A DNA stretch of 64,000 nt from Gemmatimonadota bacterium (GTDB taxonomy: Bacteria > Gemmatimonadota > Gemmatimonadetes > Longimicrobiales > Gaopeijiaceae), in contig JAAXGI010000061.1 of the NCBI GenBank assembly GCA_012267505.1, positions 1-64,000 of the forward strand. Direction: 5' to 3'. The notes under the pieces were generated by a model, which made no database searches, was not told the origin of the DNA, and saw only the letters and a program-made list of their open reading frames with translations. Of this stretch, positions 38,561 through 48,117 are shown one piece after another (position 1 is the stretch's first letter; each line of letters starts with the position of its first letter). A program made the translations under genes and the position numbers.

Positions 38561-40732
38561 CTACGGGTCCATCAGCCGGAAGACGTAGAGGGCGTTCGCC
38601 TCTGCCCTGCTCACGAATTCCGTGGCGAGGAAGGTCGCGATGCGCCAGGGGCTTCCCCCCTCGCGCGCCGCCGTCATCGCCACATACTGCACCCCATCCA
38701 CCTCGAAGGTCATCGGGAAGCCCTGGACCGTGGTCCCGAGGCGCGTCCGCCAGAGTTCCTCGCCGGTCTCGATGTCGAAGGCCCGGAACCACCTGTCGTA
38801 GTCGCCGGCGAAGACTACGCCGCCAGCCGTCGAGAGCGTCGCCGTGAGGAAGGGGGCGCGCTGCTCGACGCTCCACACCTCCTCCATCGTGGCCACGTCC
38901 ACGGCCGCGAGCTTCCCAAAGTTCCCATTCGTGCCCGGCATCTCCATCCAGGCGCGCTCGCCGCCGCTACCCCCGCTTCCGGGCTCTAGGACGATCTCGC
39001 GGGCGGTCATCTCCATGCAGCTCTGGCTGAGCGGAAGCACCATGAGTCCCGCCGCGGGGGAATAGCTCGTCGCCTGCCAGTTATGGCCTCCCGCCGTTGA
39101 CGGGCAGACCGAAACCCACTCGCCGAACCCGGCGTTGGCGATGTCGTCGCGATACTGGACCGACCCCGTCTCGGTATCGATCGAGAGGATGTTCTGGCTC
39201 ACCATTTCCCGGAGTCCGAGGAAGGTCCCGTCGCGCCGGTCGAGCTTCCAGAGGACCCCATGCTTGCCGATCGTGAGCAGCGAGGGCCGCCCCTCGATGT
39301 CGGCGAGCACCTGCTCGAAACCCTCGTCCATATCGAGCGACTCGGCCGGGACGTGCTGGCGGTGCCAGACGATCTCGCCAGTGTCCACATCGAACGCGAG
39401 CGTGGAATTCGCGTAGAGGGTCGAGTCGGCCGTCGTCATCCCGCGGCTGATCGCCGTCCACGGCTTCGCCTGCGCCGTGCCGAAGTAGACGAGCCCGAGG
39501 TCCGGGTCCCAGCTGCCGCCGTTCCAGAGTTCGCCGCCGGCCCTGAGCTCGAACGGCATATCCCCCCAGGTGTCTCCCCCCGGCTCCCCGGGACGCGGGA
39601 TCACCTCCGTGCGCCAGAGCTCGTCGCCCGTGCTCGCGTCGTAGGCGGCCACGTAGCACTTGTCCTCGACGAACCTCCCGCACCCGTTCACACCGTTGAT
39701 CACCTTCCCGTCGGCCACGATCGGACCGGCCGTGTTCCCGAATCCCGTCTCGTGCTCCCAGCGCACCTGCCCGGTCGCCGCCTCGAGCGCGACCATCGCA
39801 CCGCTCGGGCTGGCCACCATCACCAGGTCCTCCCAGAGCGCGACGCTCTGCACCCGCTGACCGATGTTCGCGTCCTTGCGGCCCCACTCCCAATGGATCG
39901 TCCCGGTAGCCCCGTCTAGCGCCTGGACCGATCCACCGGCGGTCGTCAGGAAGAGGACGCCGTCGCGCTCGACGGCAGCGGTCCGGTAGCGGCTCCCGTC
40001 CGGGAGCGCCCAGACCCAGGCGAGCTGGAGACGGCCCACGTTTCCGGTGTTGATCTGGTCGAGGGAGCTGTAGCCCTGGGAGTAGGGGGACCCCCTCCAG
40101 TGGAGCCAGTCGCCCGGTGGCGGGGATGCGAGCTCGGCGTCCGAGACCGGATCATATCCGTCGACGACCCGGAAGGTCTCGGTGACGCTGGTAGCCGTCT
40201 CATTGATCTCGCCGAGGAACTCGGGCGGCGCCTGGCGGGTGTTCGGCGACCGGATCGTCCCAACAGTCCCGGGCACCGGCGTAGTGCCGCCCGCATCCGC
40301 GGCGACCACGGGCTCGGTCCCCGGGATCACGGTGCCCGTCGATGCCATCGTGAGCTCCGTGGGTCCGACCGCCACCTCGTTGGCCTGGAGGATATAGGCG
40401 ACGACCGAGGCGATTTCGGACTCGGAGAGCGCGCCGATGCTCCCCGGAGGCATCGTCGTCGAGATCAGCTCCAGGAGGTCGCCGACCGGCCGGCCGCCCC
40501 AGATATTCCGGAAGTTCGGACCGGCGAGTTCCGGAGCTTCGAAGGAGCCCTGGAAATTCTCTAGGTGGCAGACGGCGCACTCCGCGCTGTAGACGCCCTG
40601 GCCCGCCTGGGCCTGCGCGGAGGTGTACGTCCCCTGGGCCGCGGCGAACCCTGGAGCAGCGGCGAGAACCGGGAGGACCAGGAGGGGGACCACAAGGGCG
40701 AAGGCCCCGGAGAGCGGTTGATTCGTGTTCAT
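38561..40732 (-). CDS. PQQ-dependent dehydrogenase with N-terminal cytochrome c domain (copy 2)
   Basis: 723 aa. It has a signal peptide (ends FAAAQ), a cytochrome c domain ([20 protein letters not shown] as Met region) and an eight-bladed PQQ propeller with repeated WEWG/LWRT blades. The layout and many segments match copy 1 at 8513-10630, for example [17 protein letters not shown] versus [13 protein letters not shown] and [14 protein letters not shown] versus [14 protein letters not shown]. It is a periplasmic alcohol or sugar dehydrogenase with unknown substrate. ATG 40732 starts the signal peptide; the open frame to 41326 upstream is not coding-like. It probably forms an operon with the DUF5916 gene. 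Confidence 0.85.
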   Translation of the reverse strand: MNTNQPLSGAFALVVPLLVLPVLAAAPGFAAAQGTYTSAQAQAGQGVYSAECAVCHLENFQGSFEAPELAGPNFRNIWGGRPVGDLLELISTTMPPGSIGALSESEIASVVAYILQANEVAVGPTELTMASTGTVIPGTEPVVAADAGGTTPVPGTVGTIRSPNTRQAPPEFLGEINETATSVTETFRVVDGYDPVSDAELASPPPGDWLHWRGSPYSQGYSSLDQINTGNVGRLQLAWVWALPDGSRYRTAAVERDGVLFLTTAGGSVQALDGATGTIHWEWGRKDANIGQRVQSVALWEDLVMVASPSGAMVALEAATGQVRWEHETGFGNTAGPIVADGKVINGVNGCGRFVEDKCYVAAYDASTGDELWRTEVIPRPGEPGGDTWGDMPFELRAGGELWNGGSWDPDLGLVYFGTAQAKPWTAISRGMTTADSTLYANSTLAFDVDTGEIVWHRQHVPAESLDMDEGFEQVLADIEGRPSLLTIGKHGVLWKLDRRDGTFLGLREMVSQNILSIDTETGSVQYRDDIANAGFGEWVSVCPSTAGGHNWQATSYSPAAGLMVLPLSQSCMEMTAREIVLEPGSGGSGGERAWMEMPGTNGNFGKLAAVDVATMEEVWSVEQRAPFLTATLSTAGGVVFAGDYDRWFRAFDIETGEELWRTRLGTTVQGFPMTFEVDGVQYVAMTAAREGGSPWRIATFLATEFVSRAEANALYVFRLMDP

Positions 40733-40845
40733 GTAGGGAACCCTTGGCGTGATGGGTATTTCGGGCTCGAACCGCCGGTCACTATAGCGGAGCGGTCCGC
40801 TCTCTGTCCATCGAGGAAAATACTTGCCCGGGAAGGCGTTCCCGC

Positions 40846-41043
40846 CTACCCCCGGAGCTCTGGTCCCGACGGGGGCCGCGGCGCGTCCGTCCCGCCGCCC
40901 GGCGGGATCCGGACTTCCGAGGGCTCGGACGGATCGGGCGGCTCGGGCTCGACCGGGTTCTCCCTCGTGCCCACGCAGGCCGTTACGGCGAGCACCCCTG
41001 CAAGCACGATTGTCCGGGCTGCTCCTCTTCGATGGATCGTCAT
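40846..41043 (-). CDS. Small proline-rich lipoprotein
   Basis: 65 aa. Signal peptide with lipobox VTAC ([17 protein letters not shown]) and then a Pro/Glu/Ser-rich tail with no fold expected. ATG 41043 has GGAGG 8 bases upstream. It could be a small tethered peptide or a misread upstream region; the ribosome site and lipobox favour a real gene. Confidence 0.55.
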   Translation of the reverse strand: MTIHRRGAARTIVLAGVLAVTACVGTRENPVEPEPPDPSEPSEVRIPPGGGTDAPRPPSGPELRG

Positions 41044-41510
41044 GGCATCCTCCATATGGCTGCGCAGTCCGCGCCCGCGCACCGATGTCCTCTCGCGCCG
41101 CCATGTCGGAGAGAGCGCCCGCGGACACCCCGAGGTCCGCTGCAGCGGCCCGGAGTCGGCGCAAGCACTGCGACGGCGTCCCGCACAGGGAAAGATAGGG
41201 ACGAGCGAGGACCAGTGGGAGGGATGGGGCGGGGCCGGGCTCCCGGTGCGCCAGCTCGGCGGGCAATTCGCAAACGGAAAGAGTGCACTTCCCGTTAACT
41301 GTGCTGCCTTCTCCCGTCGGATCCACAACCCTGCTCTACGCACCGAATGCAACCGGCCCGAGGGCCCCGCTACGCGGACCGCCCGGACTCCCGAAGCCGG
41401 CGCGGGCCGGGCCGCGCGCGGGCCAGCGGCGATTCCGGGATGCATCGGAACCGCATCTCCGGAGAGGTGCCCGTGCATTTCGCGGAGCGGGAAGGCAACA
41501 GCGGCGGGCC
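41044..41510. other. Intergenic region, nothing recognised
   Basis: 467 bases between the small lipoprotein start and the stop of the second CCWTN gene. A long minus-strand frame crosses it, but it is antisense-type noise without motifs. I could not find a terminator. Confidence 0.45.
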
Positions 41511-42455
41511 CTACGGCGTGACCTCGACCACCACGTAGCCGTTCGTCCAGCAGCAGTGGCGCTCGAAGGAATTGACGCTCTCGATGGCCTGCACGCGCAG
41601 GATGTAGCGACCCGGCGCATCGAAGGCGGCGGCCGTCGACGCCTCGTAGTCGCCCTCCGGCCCCGCCTCGGATGGGTGCTCGGCGAAGGCGACCTGGCCG
41701 GGACCCTGGTGCTTGAACCATCCGACCCACCAGCGGGACGGCCTTCCGCCCGGCTCCCGGACGGAGACGGAGAGCGGGAGTTCCTCGCCGGCCCGGACGG
41801 CCACGGGCCCGGCCATCACGCCAGTGCGGCCCCGGCCCTCGGGACCCGGCGGGGCGAGAAAACCGAGGAGCGGCGCGACCGACCCCTGCGCGTTCCCCGC
41901 GCCCAGCATGGTCACGTCGTCCCCCGGGGCCGCGCGCGCGAGCAGTTCGCCCCAAATCGCGGACCGGTCGGGTGCCTCGGGCTCGTTCAGGATGTATCCG
42001 GAGACGCGCGGATAGCCACGCGCCGCGTACGCCTGCCCCTGCACGCGTAGCGTCCATACAACCTCTCCGGCTCCCCTCCCGTAGCTCTCCGGCACATTCA
42101 CCGTGAAGGTGCAGAAGTACCTCCGGTGCTCGAAAGGCACCGGATCGAAATGCGTCGGCTGGAAGCCGTCGAATTCGGCGGGCTCGATGAAGTTGTCGGG
42201 GCCGAGCGGGATATCGAGCGCCTCCTCCGTGTTGGCGGTGAAATAGCCGAAGCAGAGTTCGTACGTCCCGTCCGCCCTCTCCCACCAGCCCTCGAAGGCC
42301 GGGATCACCGGTTGGCCCGAGGGCCTGAGCGTGCGCGCGACCCAGTCGGTTCCCTCCACGGGGTTCTGCGCCGCCAGGGGTCCCGCCGCATGAAGGAGGA
42401 GCACCGAGAGGGCGGCGGCAGGCCGGGACGCGACTCGCGGAGCGCTGGTGGCCAT
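41511..42455 (-). CDS. Secreted CCWTN-motif protein, copy 2 (unknown function)
   Basis: 314 aa with a signal peptide (ends PLAAQNP). Shared with copy 1 (29136-30107) are PVIPAFEGWWERADGTYELCFGYFTANTEE, GFQPTHFDPVPFEHRRYFCTFTVNVP, a VGWFKHQGPGQVAFAE loop (copy 1: YKYQGPGDVSFAV) and the C-terminal FERHCCWTNGYVVVEV. The four conserved Cys suggest disulfides or metal binding. It starts 13 bases after the PHM-like gene and is probably translated with it. Confidence 0.75.
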   Translation of the reverse strand: MATSAPRVASRPAAALSVLLLHAAGPLAAQNPVEGTDWVARTLRPSGQPVIPAFEGWWERADGTYELCFGYFTANTEEALDIPLGPDNFIEPAEFDGFQPTHFDPVPFEHRRYFCTFTVNVPESYGRGAGEVVWTLRVQGQAYAARGYPRVSGYILNEPEAPDRSAIWGELLARAAPGDDVTMLGAGNAQGSVAPLLGFLAPPGPEGRGRTGVMAGPVAVRAGEELPLSVSVREPGGRPSRWWVGWFKHQGPGQVAFAEHPSEAGPEGDYEASTAAAFDAPGRYILRVQAIESVNSFERHCCWTNGYVVVEVTP

Positions 42456-42468
42456 CCGGCGGTCGCCC

Positions 42469-43815
42469 CTATCCGCCCGCGGCCTCGGCAATCTCCCTCT
42501 CCCGGACCTCCTGCTCGCGCTCCTCGACCAGCCGCTCGTATTCCTCCTCCTCAAGCCAGGTCGTCCCGATCCACATGTGCGACATCTCGTCGACCGTCCG
42601 GCGGCCGAAGAACACCCACTGGTTCGGGTCCGGGTTGTTGGGGTTGCCGGTCGTGTTGTCCCACTGGGCGGTCAGGATCAGGACCGTGCCCTTCGGAAGG
42701 AGCGGACGGGCATGCTCCTCGTACACGTAGGTGGTCAGCCATCGGTGGTTGTGGAGCAGGCGGTTCAGCAGCTCTCTCCTCCCGTCCGGATAGAGGGCCT
42801 CGAGCGTCATCGACTTCCCGCGCTGGTGCATGTGGATCTGCGCGCTGTGGATCCGCAGCGGCCGGTCGAGCACATGGTAGCCTTGGAGGGTGGCGTACCC
42901 ATTTGGGGGAATCATCACCTCCTGGCCCCGGAGCTTGTCGGTGAGGTTCGGCAGCTCCGTGTCGATGTAGAAGATCTCCTCAACGCCCGAACCGAGGTCC
43001 GGCTCGTACCCCGGGGGATAGAGCCAGACACCGAGGAGCGCCTGCGCCTCGATCTCCCGGTCCCCGAGGGGGAAGAAGTGCATGTCCCATACGAGCTCCT
43101 CGTCCGGGTGTATGAGACGTCCGGTATCCTCCGGGTAGATGTCGTACCACTTCCCCACATTCGAGTGCGAGAGGAGCTGCGAGCGGCCGTCGGGCGAGCG
43201 CGAGCGCACATTCATATGGTGGAAGACGTATCCGCTCGGGGCATCGGCCGGCTTGATCTCGACGGCCCGCGCCCACCGTGGCTCGGTCAGGCCCTCCACC
43301 CGGGTCCACTGGTTCGGCCACTGGTCCTGGCCGGTGGGTGGCACGGCGTGCGGGATGGACCGGAGAACCAGGTCCGGCGGGCGGCCGAACTCCTCCTCCA
43401 GCCTCCACGCCTCCTGCCACGCGGCCAATTCGAGGGGAGGCAGGGCGTCCAGGTCACCCGGCGGCGCCCCCGCATCGACCCAGCGGGCGATCGTCGCGAT
43501 CTCCTCGCCGGTCAGCGACGGGTCGTTGACGAAGTCCTGGATCCCCATGGTCCGGTCCATGAACCAGGGGGGCATCTCGCGGCTCTCGACCTTCGCCCTG
43601 ATCAGCGGAGCGTAGGGGCGCGCGTCCTCGTAGGTGAGGAGCGGCATTGGCGCCGCGCCCCCCTCCCGGTGGCACGTGACGCAGCGCTCTCGGATGATCG
43701 GCGCGACGTGGTCCGCGTAGGTCACCTCCTGCGCCGCTGCGGAAGGTGGAGAACCGAGCACGGCCGGAGCCAGCAGGACGACCGCCACGAGCAGACGCAA
43801 GGCATGACCGGACAT
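42469..43815 (-). CDS. PHM-like copper protein with N-terminal cytochrome c domain, copy 2
   Basis: 448 aa. Signal peptide (ends SAAAQE); cytochrome c domain CVTCH (Cys45, Cys48, His49) with MPPW (Met81). The C-terminal domain matches copper type II monooxygenases: His199-His200 (VFHHMN), His246 (WDMHFF), His328 and His330 (IHMHQRG), Met411 or Met414 (DEMSHM). It follows the same plan as copy 1 (30142-31599), including the WVDAGAP linker and VYEEHARPLLP. Likely a haem-fed periplasmic copper hydroxylase or a sensor derived from one. ATG 43815 starts a clear signal peptide. It is divergent from the acetyltransferase remnant. Confidence 0.75.
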   Translation of the reverse strand: MSGHALRLLVAVVLLAPAVLGSPPSAAAQEVTYADHVAPIIRERCVTCHREGGAAPMPLLTYEDARPYAPLIRAKVESREMPPWFMDRTMGIQDFVNDPSLTGEEIATIARWVDAGAPPGDLDALPPLELAAWQEAWRLEEEFGRPPDLVLRSIPHAVPPTGQDQWPNQWTRVEGLTEPRWARAVEIKPADAPSGYVFHHMNVRSRSPDGRSQLLSHSNVGKWYDIYPEDTGRLIHPDEELVWDMHFFPLGDREIEAQALLGVWLYPPGYEPDLGSGVEEIFYIDTELPNLTDKLRGQEVMIPPNGYATLQGYHVLDRPLRIHSAQIHMHQRGKSMTLEALYPDGRRELLNRLLHNHRWLTTYVYEEHARPLLPKGTVLILTAQWDNTTGNPNNPDPNQWVFFGRRTVDEMSHMWIGTTWLEEEEYERLVEEREQEVREREIAEAAGG

Positions 43816-43996
43816 TTCCCCCTCCCCCGTTTGGACGGACGTGTCTCGCGTTGGATCATGCGGCGAGCCGGAGCCATCTGCAAGCGCATCCACTGCTCGC
43901 CCCGACGGAGTGGCGGGCGCGCCGGGCACCCCAGACCTTTGGAGGATGCCGTTCGGGCCAAGCCGCCACGTTCCGGAGACACCCGATTCGCGAGGA

Positions 43997-44490
43997 ATGA
44001 TGCTGTACACCATTGAACCGACCTCGGAAAAGCACCTCCCGGGGCTTGGGTCCGCGCTCGACACGGTGTTGGGCGAGCGACGCCACTTCCTCAACGTTCA
44101 AGGGTGTTGCTCGAAGATGTCCGCGACTTCAGGACGTCACTCGCGGACAGGGGCGGTGTGCAATGCGTAGCACTCGACGGGAGTGCCATAGTCGGGTGGT
44201 GCGACATCCGGCGCTGCCCGAACGAGGGATCGCGCCACGTCGCCGTGGTCGGGATCGGCATCCTGTCCGGTCATCGGGGCTTCGGCCTCGGTCCGGCGCT
44301 CCCCGATCGGGCCGTCGAGGCCGCCGCGGATCTCGGTGTCAGCCGCGTCGAGCTCGAGGTGTTTGCCTCGAACACCCACGCGCTCCACGTCTATATGGAA
44401 GGCGGGGTTCGAGAGGAGGGGATCAAGCGCCGCGCCCGCATTCTCGACGGACAGACGGACGACCTCGTCTGCATGGCGCGATTCCTGTAG
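43997..44490 (+). pseudogene. GNAT acetyltransferase with a frameshift
   Basis: Two frames together make one GNAT of about 164 residues. ATG 43997 (or 44000) opens MLYTIEPTSEKHLPGLGSALDTVLGERRHFLNVQG. From about 44104 a second frame continues LLEDVRDF, CVALDGSAIVGWCDI, VGIGILSGHRGFGLGPAL and VELEVFASNTHALHVYM to the stop at 44490. The join is at GGG 44102-44104, as if one G had been lost. The acetyl-CoA loop is also unusual (GFGLGPALPDRA for the usual RGxGxG/A). It is a recent pseudogene, a sequencing error or, less likely, a programmed shift. Confidence 0.8.
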
Positions 44491-44715
44491 GTGCGGCGGA
44501 GGGGAGGAGTCCGAGATGCGCCCCGCGATGAACCGCACCCGACACCCGTGCACCAGCCGCGGCGGAGGGGCGTCGGCACCGGGCCGTCGTCCGTGGCACG
44601 TGTCGGGGTTGTCGCCATGGGGCCGCGGGCAGGCCTGCCCCCGGACCGGCGACCCCCACCCGGCTCGTGGCCTGGCACACGCGGGGCGATGCAACCAACC
44701 AACCGGAGCCGACCC

Positions 44716-45702
44716 ATGATGACCCGGATCCACCTGGCTCTCCTTCCGCTGCTCGTCGCCGTCGTGCAGTGCACGCCGCAGGACGACCTGGCCGGCTCGC
44801 CCGATCCAGCCGGATCCGCAGGGACGCCACCCTGGGACCTGTCCGCCGAGCAGATACGCGCCGGTGTCGAGCGCGTGCGCGCTGGACGCGATCTCACTCC
44901 CGCCGGCTGGCCGGGGGAGGCACGCGTCGCGGTGCTTTTCTCCTTCGATGTCGACAACGAGACGATCGAGGGACTCCGCCAAGGCGTCTTCAGCGTCGGT
45001 CCCCTCTCCCAGGGCGAGTACGGCGCGCGCGTGGGTCTGCCGCGCATCGTCGCGCTCCTCGACCGGGAAGAGGTCCCTGCAACGTTCTTCTTCCCGGCGT
45101 GGAGCCTCATGCTCGCCCCGAGACAGGCCGATCTGATCAACGCGTCGGGGATGCACGAGATCGGCGTGCACGGATGGATCCACGAGACGAACACGGCGCT
45201 GGACGCGGGGACCGAGCGGCGCCTGCTCACGCAGGCGATCGATACGATCGCCCGGATTGCCGGCCGACGCCCGGTCGGCTACCGCGCGCCGTCCTGGAAC
45301 ATGAGCGACAACACCCTGGACATCGTCCTCGAGATGGGGCTCCTCTACGAGAGCTCTCTCATGGCCGACGACCGGCCGTACGAGCTCGTGCGATACGGGG
45401 TGCCGACCGGGCTCGTCGAGCTCCCCGTCTCGTGGGTGCTCGACGACGCACCGCTCTTCGACCCGCTCGGCGACTCATACGCCTCCCCGCGCGAGGTGAT
45501 GCAGGTCTGGATCGATGAGTTCGACCGCGCTTGGGAGGAGGGCACGATGTTTCTTCTGACCGCCCACCCCCACGTCATCGGGCCACGCTCGCGGATCGTG
45601 GCACTCGAGGGCCTGATCGCGCACATCAAGGAGCGAGGAGGGGCCTGGTTCGGAACGCATGAGTCCGCGGCCCGGTGGGTGCGGGAGCAGGCCGGGATGT
45701 AG
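44716..45702 (+). CDS. Exported polysaccharide deacetylase-family protein
   Basis: 328 aa. The leader has a cysteine (LLVAVVQCTPQ) that may be a lipidation site, though the lipobox is poor. The NodB-type domain has VAVLFSFDVDNET (catalytic and metal Asp), ATFFFPAW, HEIGVHGWIHE (metal His pair), GYRAPSWN and TAHPHV. It deacetylates a carbohydrate or cyclises/hydrolyses a small amide. ATG 44716 gives the signal peptide at the N-terminus; 75 upstream codons are excluded. Confidence 0.88.
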   Translation: MMTRIHLALLPLLVAVVQCTPQDDLAGSPDPAGSAGTPPWDLSAEQIRAGVERVRAGRDLTPAGWPGEARVAVLFSFDVDNETIEGLRQGVFSVGPLSQGEYGARVGLPRIVALLDREEVPATFFFPAWSLMLAPRQADLINASGMHEIGVHGWIHETNTALDAGTERRLLTQAIDTIARIAGRRPVGYRAPSWNMSDNTLDIVLEMGLLYESSLMADDRPYELVRYGVPTGLVELPVSWVLDDAPLFDPLGDSYASPREVMQVWIDEFDRAWEEGTMFLLTAHPHVIGPRSRIVALEGLIAHIKERGGAWFGTHESAARWVREQAGM

Positions 45703-45912
45703 CGCGCCCGGCCCGGTCGCGGCAGGCGGCACTGCCGGCCCGGCACTCGGCTCCGCGCCCGAGACGCATCGGCCACGGGACACGCCCCTCTGCGCCGTTG
45801 GAAAAGCCCTCCGGGCAACTTTCGCGAGGGGAGTGCGTAGAGTCCGGAAGGCCGGGACGTGAACGGAACCGCGCGTGCAACCACGGTACCAAGCCCCAAG
45901 GAGGAGGATCCC

Positions 45913-46425
45913 ATGACTCGCGTGATCGAGGCGCTCCTACACGACTACGAACGCGGTGGTATCAGCCGGAGGGAACTCGTCAAGGCCCTCGCTCTCGGGA
46001 TGGTCCCCGTCGGGTTGGTGCGCGGCCGGCGGCCCGGCAGGCCTGATCGTGCCACCGCCGGTCAAGAGGGCGTGCTCAGGGGGGTCAACATCAACCACGT
46101 CAATCTCCAGAACTCGGACCTGGACCGTTCCGTCGACTTCTACCGACGGCTCTTCAGCCTGCCTCCGAGGAGGGAGGTCCCGGGCCGGCCCTACGCCCTG
46201 GATCTCGCCGACGGGCTCTCCTTCCTGAGCGTGCCGCAACGCGAGCCCGCCGGCGATATCGATCACTTCTGTATCGGCGTGGAGGACTTCGAGCCCGATC
46301 GCGTGGCCACGGCCATCCGGGAGGCCGGGCTCGACAACGACCTCCGCGTCGGGAGCGACAATGTGTCACTCCGGGATCCGGAGGGAATCCGGGTCCAGAT
46401 CTCGTGGCCGGACTGGAACGGGTAG
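45913..46425 (+). CDS. VOC (glyoxalase/dioxygenase) superfamily protein
   Basis: 170 aa. A Tat-like segment (SRRELVKALALGMVPVGLV) precedes a VOC domain: NINHVNLQNSDLDRSVDFYRRLFSLP with the conserved His, IDHFCIGVEDFEPDRVATAIREAG, and VSLRDPEGIRVQI. Metal ligands would be the two His and a Glu, but the final Glu is not obvious. It may be a lyase, isomerase or resistance protein. GGAGGA lies about 6 bases before ATG 45913. Convergent with the ankyrin gene. Confidence 0.85.
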   Translation: MTRVIEALLHDYERGGISRRELVKALALGMVPVGLVRGRRPGRPDRATAGQEGVLRGVNINHVNLQNSDLDRSVDFYRRLFSLPPRREVPGRPYALDLADGLSFLSVPQREPAGDIDHFCIGVEDFEPDRVATAIREAGLDNDLRVGSDNVSLRDPEGIRVQISWPDWNG

Positions 46426-46543
46426 GCCAGACGGTCCGGCCTGCGGCAAGACCGTCTCGGCGGGCGGGCCCGTCCTCGGGGCGGGATGGAGACGAGCCCG
46501 GACCCGCGCTCCGCTCGGAACGCCGGGCCGGGAGAAGGCCGCG

Positions 46544-48058
46544 TCAGCGGCTCCTCGCCTCCTCGCCGCCAACGGCCCCGTTCTCGATCAGGAAATCGGT
46601 GACGGACTGGTAGCCGAAGCGCCTCGCCGCGTCGAGGGCTGTCACGCCATCGGCGTTCGCCGCATTCACGTCGATGCCGAGCTCGACCGCGATCCTGACG
46701 GCCTCGAGCGTATCGGCTTCCCGTTCCGCCGGGTCGTTGGGCTGGGCGAAGCCCACGACGCGCGGCATCCCCAGGGCCGCCATCAGCGCGGTCGTGGTGC
46801 CCTCCGTCCTAGTTGTCCAGCCTGCCGTCCTGTTTCCGGCGCCCCAGTGTTCGACGTAGAGCGACCAGAGGGGGTCGGCACCGGCATCGGCAAGCAGACG
46901 CATGACGTTCGGCTGCCCGAAGCGGGCCGCCAGCCAGAACGGCCTCGCCCCCTCGGAGGCTCCCTCCAGCGGGAGGTCGAAGTAGAAGTCGTAGGAGTCA
47001 CGCTGATAGTTCATGGCGGACCGGAGCGTTGCATTCGGGTCCGCCCCGTGCGCGAGGAGGGTCCGCACGGCCCGCTCGCTCCGCCGGAGAATCGCCGCGT
47101 GAATCGCCGCGTGGCCGTATTCGTCCGCGTTCGGGTCAGCGCCCTCCTCGAGCAGGAATTCGACCAGCTCCTCCGCATCGCTCGGCGGCAGCGCATGCGG
47201 CGACGCGAACGCGGCGCCTGCGGGGAGCACGGCACCACCTCCCTGGAATTCCCCCGGGACCGGCACGAGCCCGGCGCGCGGGGCCACGGCGTGGACGGCC
47301 ACCGTCGTGGCGCTCATCCCTCCCGCTGTCCGGTCGTTCACATCGGCTCCGGCGGCCACAAGCAGTCTGGCCGACGCGAGATCTCCCGCCCGCGCGGCGA
47401 AGAGGAGGGGCGTGAAGCCCCCTTCCTGCACCCAGAACTCGTCGTCGGGATGGGGGCTCGAACCACCGCCCTTCTGGTAGTACTGGGCCCAGGAGCCCGA
47501 CCGGGCGTGGACATCGGCCCCGCCGGCGAGGAGAGCCTCCACCACCTCCGGGTGGCGCCCTGCCGCGGCCCACATGAGCGCCGTGTGTTCGCGCGTCGCC
47601 CGCGTGTTCGGGTCGGCGCCCCTGGCCAGGAGCAGCTCGACGACTTCCACATGCCCCCCGCGGGCCGCGGTCATCACGGGCGTCTCCCCCGACATAAGCG
47701 CGGCGTCCGGGTCCGCGCCGGCGTCCAGTAGGATCCCGGCGATGGCCAGGCTTCCGTGCTCAGCGGCCGGCCAGAGCGCCGTGACGCCGAGGTCGCTGGC
47801 CGCGTTCACATCGGCGTCGGCGGCGATCAGGAGCTCGACGATTTCGGGATTTTCCCAGTAACTGGCCCATATGAGGGCCGTCGTGCCGTCTCCGAGGACG
47901 TCGTCCGCGTCCGGCGACTCCCGAAGGAGTGCGCGCACCAGATCCCAGTCCGCCGCCTTGGCGGCGCCGGCGATCCCGGGTTCCTGCACGCGCGCCGCGC
48001 AGAGGATTGCGGCCAGACCGAGCACGAACAGGCTCCGTGCGCCCGCCGCTCTCGTCAT
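46544..48058 (-). CDS. Secreted ankyrin-repeat protein
   Basis: 504 aa with an N-terminal signal peptide. At least nine ankyrin repeats are visible from residue 30 onwards, such as GTTALIWASYWENPEIVELLIAADADVNA and GETPVMTAARGGHVEVVELLLARGADPN. An irregular insertion (GSWAQYYQKGGGSSPHPDDEFWVQEGG) lies near the middle. It is probably a periplasmic scaffold. It lies 59 bases after the DUF1552 gene, in a three-gene set with DUF1592 and DUF1552. Confidence 0.9.
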   Translation of the reverse strand: MTRAAGARSLFVLGLAAILCAARVQEPGIAGAAKAADWDLVRALLRESPDADDVLGDGTTALIWASYWENPEIVELLIAADADVNAASDLGVTALWPAAEHGSLAIAGILLDAGADPDAALMSGETPVMTAARGGHVEVVELLLARGADPNTRATREHTALMWAAAGRHPEVVEALLAGGADVHARSGSWAQYYQKGGGSSPHPDDEFWVQEGGFTPLLFAARAGDLASARLLVAAGADVNDRTAGGMSATTVAVHAVAPRAGLVPVPGEFQGGGAVLPAGAAFASPHALPPSDAEELVEFLLEEGADPNADEYGHAAIHAAILRRSERAVRTLLAHGADPNATLRSAMNYQRDSYDFYFDLPLEGASEGARPFWLAARFGQPNVMRLLADAGADPLWSLYVEHWGAGNRTAGWTTRTEGTTTALMAALGMPRVVGFAQPNDPAEREADTLEAVRIAVELGIDVNAANADGVTALDAARRFGYQSVTDFLIENGAVGGEEARSR

Positions 48059-48117
48059 CCGCGCGTCCCGGCCCCGTGCTCTCGCTCGGCCGCTTCCGCC
48101 GACGAGCCCATCCGCCC

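Noticed and set aside
40846-42285. Long minus-strand frame extending the small lipoprotein upstream to 479 codons
   Set aside because: The upstream part runs in the wrong frame through the CCWTN gene; only the last 65 codons have a ribosome site and lipobox.
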